From an uncultured Phascolarctobacterium sp. (lineage in GTDB: Bacteria; Bacillota; Negativicutes; Acidaminococcales; Acidaminococcaceae), in contig UQWU01000019.1 of assembly GCA_900544885.1 (NCBI GenBank), positions 1-32,497 of the forward strand: DNA of 32,497 bases, given 5' to 3'. The translations under genes and the position numbers were made by a program. Under the pieces are notes generated by a model, which saw only the letters and a program-made list of their open reading frames with translations, did no database searches and had not been told where the DNA came from. Every line of letters starts with the position of its first letter. Within the stretch, counting starts at the first letter, position 1. Positions 16,288 through 22,852 of the stretch are shown piece after piece.

Positions 16288-17227
16288 TGAAGTAATATTA
16301 GAAATAAATCATTTAACGAAAGAATTTCCCCTGGCTTCTGGCGAAACTTTGACCGCTTGTAATGATATTAATTTAAGAGTTTATCAAGGAAAAACACTAG
16401 GCATTATAGGCGAATCAGGATGTGGAAAAAGCACATTGGTGCGTACCTTATTACGTATTCATCCTGCTACTAGCGGTGAAGTAATTTTTGAAGGGAAGAA
16501 TCTTTTAAATCTTTCTAGAGAAGAATTGCGTAAAAGTAGAAAAAAAATGCAATTAGTTTTCCAGGACCCGAATACAGCTTTTAATCCTAAAATGTTAGTG
16601 AAAAATATAATAACAGAACCTTTGCTAAATTTTGGCTTAATTAAACAAGAAGATGTTGATGCTAAAGCAATAGAATTATTAAATTTAGTTGAATTGCCAC
16701 CAACATTCAAAGATAAATATCCACATAATATGTCAGGTGGGCAAAGGCAGCGCTTAGGAATTGCACGAGCTTTATCATTAGATCCGCAAATAGTTATTTG
16801 TGATGAAGCTACATCTGCTTTAGATGTATCTGTTCAAAAAAGTATTTGTGAATTGTTATGCAAAATTCAAAAGGCAAAAAACATAACATATATTTTTATA
16901 GCACATGATTTAGGATTAGTTGATTTAATGTGTCAACAAGTGGCGGTGATGTATTTAGGTTATGTTGTGGAAATAATAGAAAATGGTCGTATTTCTACAA
17001 TCTGTAAACATCCATATACCAAATTGTTACTGCAATCTGTTTTCGATATTTATAAAAAAAATTCTATAAAAATGTTCGATTGTGATTTAAAGTCTTTGCG
17101 AGATATTTCTCGGGGATGTCCGTTTGCGTCTAGATGTAAATATTGTCAAGAAATTTGTTTGCAAGAAAAACCTCAGTTACGTGAAATTGATGAAGGTCAC
17201 TGGATTGCTTGTCATTTAGTAAAGTAA
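16277..17227 (+). CDS. nikE: Nickel/cobalt ABC ATPase with oligopeptide-family C-terminus (NikE-like)
   Basis: The second ATPase of the importer is 316 residues long. Walker A is GESGCGKS (45-52), the signature SGGQ is at 153-156, and Walker B ends at Asp176-Glu177. After the ATPase core comes the oligopeptide/dipeptide-transporter C-terminal domain with a Cys motif (GCPFASRC, then CQEIC and a late Cys). In related ATPases such motifs have been linked to an iron-sulfur cluster, but that is not shown here. The ATG overlaps the end of nikD by 11 nt, with AGGGGG upstream. A terminator follows, closing the five-gene operon. Confidence 0.9.
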   Translation: MKNDEVILEINHLTKEFPLASGETLTACNDINLRVYQGKTLGIIGESGCGKSTLVRTLLRIHPATSGEVIFEGKNLLNLSREELRKSRKKMQLVFQDPNTAFNPKMLVKNIITEPLLNFGLIKQEDVDAKAIELLNLVELPPTFKDKYPHNMSGGQRQRLGIARALSLDPQIVICDEATSALDVSVQKSICELLCKIQKAKNITYIFIAHDLGLVDLMCQQVAVMYLGYVVEIIENGRISTICKHPYTKLLLQSVFDIYKKNSIKMFDCDLKSLRDISRGCPFASRCKYCQEICLQEKPQLREIDEGHWIACHLVK

Positions 17228-17233
17228 AAATTT

Positions 17234-17271
17234 AGTACGGCTTTTGTGAAAAAAACAAAGGCCGTACTTTA
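17234..17271 (+). terminator. Terminator of the nik-type operon
   Basis: AGTACGGCTTTTGT (17234-17247) pairs with ACAAAGGCCGTACT (17255-17268) with one G-T wobble around an A-rich loop, followed by TTTATA. The stem is long and stable; the T-run is short. Confidence 0.85.
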
Positions 17272-17282
17272 TAAAAAATCTA

Positions 17283-17311
17283 TTGATGAATAATTGCTCA
17301 TATGTTATAAT
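17283..17311 (+). promoter_or_regulatory. Promoter of the metal ATPase gene
   Basis: TTGATG (17283-17288), a 17-nt spacer and TATAAT (17306-17311). An imperfect 18-bp palindrome, CATATGTTATAATATATG (two mismatched positions), covers the -10 box and is a possible repressor site. A metal-sensing ArsR/SmtB-type regulator would be typical for such genes, but none is encoded nearby. Confidence 0.6.
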
Positions 17312-17320
17312 ATATGCAAA

Positions 17321-17362
17321 GAAGATGTAAAAATAAGATTTTACTATCTTCGCTTTTATTTT
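17321..17362 (+). other. Terminator-like hairpin in the metal ATPase leader
   Basis: GAAGATGTAAAA (17321-17332) pairs with TTTTAC (17339-17344) and ATCTTC (17346-17351), leaving T17345 bulged. A T-rich tract, GCTTTTATTTT, follows. It lies between promoter and ribosome binding site, so it could attenuate transcription; no competing structure was identified. Confidence 0.45.
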
Positions 17363-17401
17363 AACAAATATACGAACACTTACTCATACAAAGGAGAGCT
17401 T

Positions 17402-19522
17402 ATGGTGGAGAAAAAAGCAATATCGAAACGTATATATCGGATTCGTAATTTAAATTGTACTAATTGTGCAGCTAAAATAGAGCGTGCTTTAAATAATTTA
17501 CCGGAAATTGAAAAGGCTACTCTTATTTTTGCTTCTCAGAAGTTAGTTATCGAAGCTTTGGAGCATGATGGATTATTAAAAAAAATACAACAGACAGCTT
17601 TAAAGATAGAAGATGGCGTTGTTTTTGAAGAATATACGGAATTTAATCGCATTCAAAGCAATAAGCAAAATTTTTTTTGGCATAATTTTTGGCATGATAA
17701 AGATTTACAGGCGATTATTTTAGGTTTAATGATTTTTTTGTGTGCGGAATTTTTAAGCTTACCTAATGTATATAATTTGTCTTTATTAGTGCTTGCTTAT
17801 TTAATATTAGGCTGGCGTGTTGTTTTGGTAGCATTAAAAAATATTTTCCGTGGCTGTATATTTGATGAAAATTTTTTGATGGCTTTGGCCACCATAGGTG
17901 CGTTTGCGATTAACGCTTGGGAGGAAGCTGTCGGTGTTATGCTTTTTTATCGCATCGGTGAATATTTTGAGGAACGAGCAGTAGACAAAAGTCGTAGTCA
18001 GATTATGGATGCTGTTGATTTACGTCCTGAGGTAGTCAATGTAGTGCACGGTGAAAAGGTGGAGATTATTCCTGCCGATGCTGCCGAGGTTGATGATGTT
18101 GTTTTGGTACGTGTCGGAGACCGTATTCCTTTGGATGGTGTCATTGTCGCCGGTAGTAGCTTACTGGATACAGCCCCAATTACTGGTGAACATGTACCTG
18201 TCAAACGTGAGGTTGGAGAAAAAGTAATTTCCGGATGCATTAATCTTAGCGGTATGTTGCAGATTAGAGTAGAAAAGGTTTTAGCTGACTCTATGGTAAC
18301 ACGCATTTTAGATAGTGTAGAAAATGCTGCCGCTTCTAAACCCAGTATAGATCGTTTTATTACTCGATTCGCACGTATTTATACGCCTATTGTAGTTATC
18401 TTGGCTCTAGTAACTGCAATAGTACCGCCTTTATTTGGCGGTGAGTGGCAATATTGGATTTATACGGCTTTGACTTTTCTGGTTATCAGTTGTCCTTGTG
18501 CTTTAGTATTAAGTGTACCGTTAGCGTTTTTTAGTGGCATCGGTGTTGCTTCTAAATATGGTATTTTATTTAAAGGAGGCATTGTTTTAGAAGCTTTGAA
18601 AAAAATCAAAGCGGTAGTAATGGATAAAACAGGTACGATTACTAAAGGCGAATTTTCCGTACAAAATATTGAAAGTTTTGGTGCATTGAACCAAGAGGAG
18701 CTATTGCAACTAACGGCTAGTGCTGAACAAGCTTCAACACATCCTATTGCTTCAAGTATCGTTGCCCAAGCTAAGAAGATGCATCTTTCTTTGCAGAAAC
18801 CTGAAGGCTTTCGGGAAATTGCCGGTGAAGGCTTAGTGGTTGAGTTACAGAAGCAGAAAGTATTATGCGGTAATGTTAAGCTTTTACAGCGTTATCATAT
18901 TATCTTAACTAATTATATGCCGTCTGCTCATGGTAGCGAAGTGCTAGTTGCTGTTGATGGTACTTATGTTGGTCGTCTTATCATTAGTGATACTTTAAAA
19001 GCCGATACTGTTACGGCGATTGCGGCATTAAAGCAGGAAAATTTAGTAACTGTTCTATTGACTGGTGATAATCAGCATGAGGCAGAATATATTGCTGCTC
19101 AGGCAAATATAGATCAAGTGCAGGCTCAATTATTGCCCCAGGATAAACTTAATTCAATGCAAAATTTGCGTCAACAATATGGTGCGGTAATGTTTATCGG
19201 TGATGGTATTAATGATGCTCCGGTTCTAGCAGGTGCCGATGTTGGTGCTGCTATGGGTAGTGGTTCAGAAGCCGCCTTAGAGGCTTCTGATGTTGTTTTT
19301 ATGAATTCAGAAATGCAATCAGTACCTATGGCCATCAAAATAGCTCGCATGACTGCAAGCATTGCTTGGCAAAATGTAATTTTTGCTATTGCCGTGAAGG
19401 TGCTGATTATGCTGGCTGGTTTTGCAGGTTATGCTTCTATGTGGACTGCTGTATTTGCTGATACTGGTGTATCCTTATTATGTATCTTAAACTCTGTTCG
19501 TTTATTATATAAAAAGTTTTAA
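17402..19522 (+). CDS. cadA: P1B-2 heavy-metal ATPase (Zn/Cd/Pb exporter)
   Basis: This 706-residue inner-membrane P-type ATPase pumps Zn, Cd or Pb out of the cytoplasm. One N-terminal metal-binding domain carries Cys19-x-x-Cys22. The actuator loop TGE (in TGEHVPV) follows. The membrane metal site is C364-P-C366, the phosphorylated residue is Asp408 in DKTGT, the P1B-type His447-Pro448 is present, and the hinge is GDGIND (600-605). Lys666 in the seventh helix and Asp687 in the FADTG segment of the eighth are features of the P1B-2 (Zn/Cd/Pb) class rather than the copper class. The ATG at 17402 has AAAGGAGAG before it. Upstream in-frame codons are AT-rich leader and are excluded. The symbol is by class; ZntA is an equivalent name. 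Confidence 0.92.
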   Translation: MVEKKAISKRIYRIRNLNCTNCAAKIERALNNLPEIEKATLIFASQKLVIEALEHDGLLKKIQQTALKIEDGVVFEEYTEFNRIQSNKQNFFWHNFWHDKDLQAIILGLMIFLCAEFLSLPNVYNLSLLVLAYLILGWRVVLVALKNIFRGCIFDENFLMALATIGAFAINAWEEAVGVMLFYRIGEYFEERAVDKSRSQIMDAVDLRPEVVNVVHGEKVEIIPADAAEVDDVVLVRVGDRIPLDGVIVAGSSLLDTAPITGEHVPVKREVGEKVISGCINLSGMLQIRVEKVLADSMVTRILDSVENAAASKPSIDRFITRFARIYTPIVVILALVTAIVPPLFGGEWQYWIYTALTFLVISCPCALVLSVPLAFFSGIGVASKYGILFKGGIVLEALKKIKAVVMDKTGTITKGEFSVQNIESFGALNQEELLQLTASAEQASTHPIASSIVAQAKKMHLSLQKPEGFREIAGEGLVVELQKQKVLCGNVKLLQRYHIILTNYMPSAHGSEVLVAVDGTYVGRLIISDTLKADTVTAIAALKQENLVTVLLTGDNQHEAEYIAAQANIDQVQAQLLPQDKLNSMQNLRQQYGAVMFIGDGINDAPVLAGADVGAAMGSGSEAALEASDVVFMNSEMQSVPMAIKIARMTASIAWQNVIFAIAVKVLIMLAGFAGYASMWTAVFADTGVSLLCILNSVRLLYKKF

Positions 19523-19530
19523 GTAGAATT

Positions 19531-19566
19531 AACGAAGTCATTTAGAAAAAATGGCTTCGTTTTTTC
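19531..19566 (+). terminator. Terminator of the metal ATPase gene
   Basis: AACGAAGTCATT (19531-19542) pairs with AATGGCTTCGTT (19550-19561) with one wobble, followed by a T-run. It separates this gene from the feo regulatory region. Confidence 0.88.
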
Positions 19567-19576
19567 ATCACTATCA

Positions 19577-19722
19577 ATTAAGCTTAAGCTAACCAATAAT
19601 GTGAATTAACTGTGACTTTAAAGTAAAAACTGTTGACAAATAGTAGTAGTTACAGTAAACTCTGAACTGTGGTTAGCTTAAAGCAACCACAAATTTTTTA
19701 AAGCAAAGTTAGCATAGGCTTA
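19577..19722 (+). promoter_or_regulatory. feo promoter with three DtxR/MntR-like motifs
   Basis: The promoter is TTGACA (19633-19638), a 17-nt spacer and TAAACT (19656-19661). Three related motifs surround it. One is GGTTAGCTTAAGCTTAAT on the minus strand (19577-19594), containing the palindrome AGCTTAAGCT (19581-19590). The second is GGTTAGCTTAAAGCAACC on the plus strand (19671-19688), just after the start region. The third is the weaker AGTTAGCATAGGCTTA (19707-19722). The first two share an exact 11-bp block in opposite orientation. Their form resembles the MntR/DtxR box class (TTTGCCTTAAGGCAAA in B. subtilis), suggesting iron- or manganese-dependent repression. Confidence 0.6.
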
Positions 19723-19742
19723 CAAAAAGAAGAGAGGTTACA

Positions 19743-19955
19743 ATGATGCCTTTGATTATGGCCAAGCGTGATGAAATTAATGTTATTAGTGCTATTCGCG
19801 GAAAAAATGAAACTAAGAGATTTTTAGAAAGCATGGGATTTGTTGTAGGTAGTAATATTACAGTTGTTACTGAATTTAATGGTAATCTGATTGTTAATAT
19901 TAAAAATACACGTGTAGCTATCAGCAAAAGTATGGCTGCAAAAATTTTTGTATAA
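19743..19955 (+). CDS. feoA: FeoA-domain protein (first copy)
   Basis: This is a 70-residue, SH3-like FeoA-family protein of the ferrous iron uptake system, thought to assist FeoB at the cytoplasmic face. The order of short strands and the central FLESMGFVVGSNITVV segment fit the family. A second in-frame ATG follows the first directly; AGAGAGG at 19731-19737 supports the first. It is more diverged from typical FeoA than the second copy, lacking the usual RRIMDMGV-like run. The stop is 12 nt before the next FeoA start. Confidence 0.82.
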   Translation: MMPLIMAKRDEINVISAIRGKNETKRFLESMGFVVGSNITVVTEFNGNLIVNIKNTRVAISKSMAAKIFV

Positions 19956-19967
19956 GTGGAGGTTGTT

Positions 19968-20189
19968 ATGAGAACTTTAAAAGATGTTAGGGTAGGTGAA
20001 AATGTAATTGTAAAAAGATTACAAGGAGATGGGGCTGTGAAACGACGTATTATGGATATGGGGGTTACTAAGGGAACTGCTATTTTAGTGCAGAAAGTTG
20101 CTCCGCTAGGTGACCCTATAGAAGTAAAAGTACGTGGCTATGAACTTAGTTTACGCAAAGGTGAAGCCGAAAATATTATTGTTGAATAA
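19968..20189 (+). CDS. feoA: FeoA-domain protein (second copy)
   Basis: This 73-residue FeoA is a clearer match, with the family core VKRRIMDMGVTKGTAILVQK followed by the APLGDPIEVKVRGYELSLRKGEAENI strand pattern. It likely binds or regulates FeoB. ATG 19968 is chosen because GGAGG lies 5 nt upstream; an in-frame GTG at 19956 overlaps that ribosome binding site. feoB starts 16 nt after its stop, so the three are co-transcribed. Tandem feoA genes are known in several Firmicutes. Confidence 0.9.
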   Translation: MRTLKDVRVGENVIVKRLQGDGAVKRRIMDMGVTKGTAILVQKVAPLGDPIEVKVRGYELSLRKGEAENIIVE

Positions 20190-20205
20190 AAGAGAGGTAT
20201 AAAAT

Positions 20206-22347
20206 ATGAAAATTGCGTTAGTCGGTAATCCCAATTGCGGCAAGACTACACTGTTCAATGAACTTACTGGTTCTAATCAATATGTTGGTAACTGGCCGGG
20301 AGTGACTGTTGAAAAAAAAGAAGGTCATTTAAAAGCTGTTAAAGATGTTATAGTAACAGATTTGCCAGGTATTTATTCTTTGTCCCCATATACTCTTGAA
20401 GAAGTTATTTCCAGGGATTACTTATTACAGAATGATATTGATGTAATTTTAAATATAGTTGATGCATCTAATATTGAAAGGAATTTATATCTTACTACAC
20501 AGCTTTTAGAAATGGGCATTCCTGTTACCATTGCTTTAAATATGATGGATGTAATAAAAAGTAATGGCGATACAATCAAAACAGATTATTTAGCAAAAGC
20601 TTTAGACTGCAATGTTGTGGGAATATCGGCATTGAGAGGTGATGGAGTTAAAGATGCAGCTGACATTTCTGTACGATCTACTACAGCTGAAGCGCCTAAA
20701 TATTTAATGTTTAGTGAAGATGTAGAAGCTGCCTTGCAAAAAATAAAAGTGTTATTAGCAGAACGGATTACAGGTAAAGAAGAACGTTGGCTAACTATCA
20801 AAGTTTTTGAGCGAGATGCAAAAGTTTGGGATTCTTTAAATATTAGTAATGAGGAAAGAACTGCTTTGGAAGATATTATCGCTTTTTGTGAAGAAAGTTT
20901 AGATGATGATAGTGAAAGCATTATTACTAATCAACGTTATAATTATATTACTAATCTTGTTAATAAATGTGTAAAAAAGGGACAAAGCGGCTTAACAATT
21001 TCTGATAAAATTGACAGAATAGTTACTAATAGATTTTTAGCACTGCCTATTTTTGCTGCGGTAATGTTTTTAGTATATTATATTGCTGTTGATTCTTTGG
21101 GAACAATTGTAACTGATTTTACTAATGATACTTTATTTGGTGAATGGATTATGCCTTGGGCTCAAGAGAATTTAGAGGCAGCAGGTGTAGCACCGTGGTT
21201 AGTTTCTTTAATAGTAGATGGTATTATTGGCGGTATTGGTGCTCCCTTAGGTTTTGCTCCGCAAATGGCTATAGTATTCTTATTGTTGAGTTTCTTAGAA
21301 GATTGTGGATATATGGCGCGCGTAGCTTTTATTATGGACCGTTTTTTCCGTCAGTTTGGTATGAGTGGTAAAAGCTTTATTCCAATGCTGATTTCTTCTG
21401 GTTGTGGTGTTCCCGGCATTATGGCGAGTCGTACAATAGAAAATGAGCAAGATCGCCGTTTGACTATTATGACTACTACCTTTATTCCTTGTGGGGCTAA
21501 ACTGCCTGTAATTGCATTATTGAGTGGTGCTATCATGGGTGGAGAATGGTATATGGCGCCTATAATGTATTTCATTGGCTTTTTTGCTGTGGTTACATCT
21601 TGCATTATTTTAAAGAAAAGCGATTTATTTAGTGGTGAACCGGCACCTTTTGTTATGGAAATGCCGCCATATCATTTGCCGTTATTAAAAAATGTATTAT
21701 TGCATACTTGGGAAAGAGTATCTGGATTCTTGAAAAAAGCTGGTACAGTTATTTTCTTATGTTGTGTTGCGATGTGGTTTTTAGCTACTTACGGCATCGT
21801 TGACGGTAATTTAATCCTGGTCGAAGAGACCAATCAAAGCTTAATCGCCTCCATAGGCACTTTATTAGCACCAGTGTTTGCTCCTTTAGGTTTTGATACC
21901 TGGCAAGCAGTAGCAGCTGCTTTTTCTGGATTTGTAGCTAAAGAAGCTATTGTTAGTACAATGGCTATTTTGGCAGGTCTTGCTGAAGCAACTGAGGAAG
22001 AACCGGATTTATGGAATGCTGTTATGGCGATGTTCCCCAATGCAGTAGCGGCTTTTGCGTTTTTGGTTTTCAATCTATTAGATTCTCCGTGCTTAGCAGC
22101 GATTTCCACTATGAGTCAAGAAATGAATAGTAAAAAATGGACTTGGGCAACTATTGCTTTCCAAAATATTTATGCTTATGTAGTTTGCTTGATTATCTAT
22201 CAATTAGGTTGCGTATTTATTGGTGGACAAGCTTTTTCGTTATGGACTTTTATAGCAGCAGTTCTTTTGCTGGGTTTTGTTTATCTTTTATTACGTCCGG
22301 CTAAAAAGAAAACACGTAAAACTGTATTGAGCATTGATGCGGAATAA
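20206..22347 (+). CDS. feoB: Ferrous iron transporter FeoB
   Basis: This 713-residue inner-membrane protein imports Fe(II), driven or gated by its cytoplasmic G domain. G1 is GNPNCGKTT (7-15), G3 is D52-LPG-55 and G4 is N112-MMD-115. A helical GDI-like region follows, then a polytopic membrane part with the Gate repeats; the conserved SSGCGVPGIMASRTIE and FIPCGAKLPVIALLSG segments, each with a Cys, are visible. The C-terminus is short and Lys-rich. Length is normal for the family. It is preceded by AGAGAGG and followed 41 nt later by a FeoB-associated peptide. Confidence 0.95.
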   Translation: MKIALVGNPNCGKTTLFNELTGSNQYVGNWPGVTVEKKEGHLKAVKDVIVTDLPGIYSLSPYTLEEVISRDYLLQNDIDVILNIVDASNIERNLYLTTQLLEMGIPVTIALNMMDVIKSNGDTIKTDYLAKALDCNVVGISALRGDGVKDAADISVRSTTAEAPKYLMFSEDVEAALQKIKVLLAERITGKEERWLTIKVFERDAKVWDSLNISNEERTALEDIIAFCEESLDDDSESIITNQRYNYITNLVNKCVKKGQSGLTISDKIDRIVTNRFLALPIFAAVMFLVYYIAVDSLGTIVTDFTNDTLFGEWIMPWAQENLEAAGVAPWLVSLIVDGIIGGIGAPLGFAPQMAIVFLLLSFLEDCGYMARVAFIMDRFFRQFGMSGKSFIPMLISSGCGVPGIMASRTIENEQDRRLTIMTTTFIPCGAKLPVIALLSGAIMGGEWYMAPIMYFIGFFAVVTSCIILKKSDLFSGEPAPFVMEMPPYHLPLLKNVLLHTWERVSGFLKKAGTVIFLCCVAMWFLATYGIVDGNLILVEETNQSLIASIGTLLAPVFAPLGFDTWQAVAAAFSGFVAKEAIVSTMAILAGLAEATEEEPDLWNAVMAMFPNAVAAFAFLVFNLLDSPCLAAISTMSQEMNSKKWTWATIAFQNIYAYVVCLIIYQLGCVFIGGQAFSLWTFIAAVLLLGFVYLLLRPAKKKTRKTVLSIDAE

Positions 22348-22388
22348 AAGAGTCTTTTAGTAATTTTTTATGAAAGAAGGTAAGAAAG

Positions 22389-22553
22389 ATGATAACAAGT
22401 ATGGTTACATTTTTAGTTATTATAGCTGTTTATTTGGCTGCTAGATATGTTTTCAAACAAGCTAAGAAAGGTGGTTGCGTCGGTTGCAGTAATTGTTCAG
22501 CAACTTGTTGTCATTGTTTGGCAAAGAAAAATAAAAACCAGTCTATAAACTAA
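22389..22553 (+). CDS. FeoB-associated Cys-rich membrane peptide
   Basis: This small protein has 54 residues: an N-terminal membrane helix (about residues 3-20) and a short basic stretch. A Cys cluster follows, GGCVGCSNCSATCCHC (28-43), containing six cysteines. This layout matches the FeoB-associated Cys-rich membrane protein family (Pfam FeoB_associated), which takes the place of FeoC in many Firmicutes. AGAAGG lies 8 nt before the ATG. It probably binds iron or an iron-sulfur cluster near FeoB, but its biochemical role is not established. Confidence 0.88.
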   Translation: MITSMVTFLVIIAVYLAARYVFKQAKKGGCVGCSNCSATCCHCLAKKNKNQSIN

Positions 22554-22597
22554 AATGACTATATATAGTATGGTTAAGAAAAAAGATACACATTATC

Positions 22598-22625
22598 TTG
22601 ACAAATTTATAAAAGGCGATATAAT
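22598..22625 (+). promoter_or_regulatory. Promoter of the OFA transporter gene
   Basis: Consensus TTGACA (22598-22603), a 16-nt spacer and consensus TATAAT (22620-22625). The start site would fall a few bases before the riboswitch aptamer. Confidence 0.8.
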
Positions 22626-22641
22626 TTAGACATAACATAAA

Positions 22642-22739
22642 ACAATATAGTTCCTGACGGATAAGTGGAGTTTACCACGTGGAGCTGTATTGTGATTTCG
22701 CCGACCGTCTGGGCAAGCATTCGTTGCCCAGGCTTTTTT
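22642..22739 (+). promoter_or_regulatory. ZTP (pfl) riboswitch
   Basis: The pfl architecture is present in full. P1 is ACAATATAG (22642-22650) with CTGTATTGT (22685-22693). A CTGACGG segment follows. P2 is GTGG/CCAC (22665-22668 and 22675-22678), followed by the conserved CGTGGAGC. The 3' element is GCCGACCGTCTGGGC (22700-22714). GACGG (22656-22660) can pair with CCGTC (22705-22709) as the pseudoknot. The terminator stem (22707-22716 with 22724-22733) uses three of these pseudoknot bases, so ligand-stabilised folding should prevent termination, making this an on switch. ZTP/ZMP signals a shortage of 10-formyl-THF. Confidence 0.88.
22707..22739 (+). terminator. Terminator of the ZTP riboswitch
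   Basis: CTGGGCAA (22709-22716) pairs perfectly with TTGCCCAG (22724-22731). The stem can extend by two more pairs into the pseudoknot strand, and T6 follows (22734-22739). Confidence 0.9.
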
Positions 22740-22742
22740 GTT

Positions 22743-22786
22743 TTAGGGAAAGTTTTTGCTTGCAAAAATTACTTATCTTTTCCTAA
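22743..22786 (+). other. Nested hairpin in the OFA transporter leader
   Basis: The outer stem is TTAGGGAAAG (22743-22752) with CTTTTCCTAA (22777-22786), including one wobble. The inner stem is TTTTTGC (22753-22759) with GCAAAAA (22762-22768). It starts three bases after the riboswitch T-run and ends about 65 nt before the ATG. It may be a transcript-stabilising element; no function is known. Confidence 0.45.
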
Positions 22787-22852
22787 CCGAGAGTTTTGTC
22801 AGCAAATGCAGAATATCTTTGTGTTTAAAAATAAAGAAAAGAGGTAATCACA

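Noticed and set aside
22665..22847. 60-codon open frame in the OFA transporter leader
   Set aside because: It lies across the ZTP aptamer, the terminator and a hairpin; the RNA structure explains the sequence.
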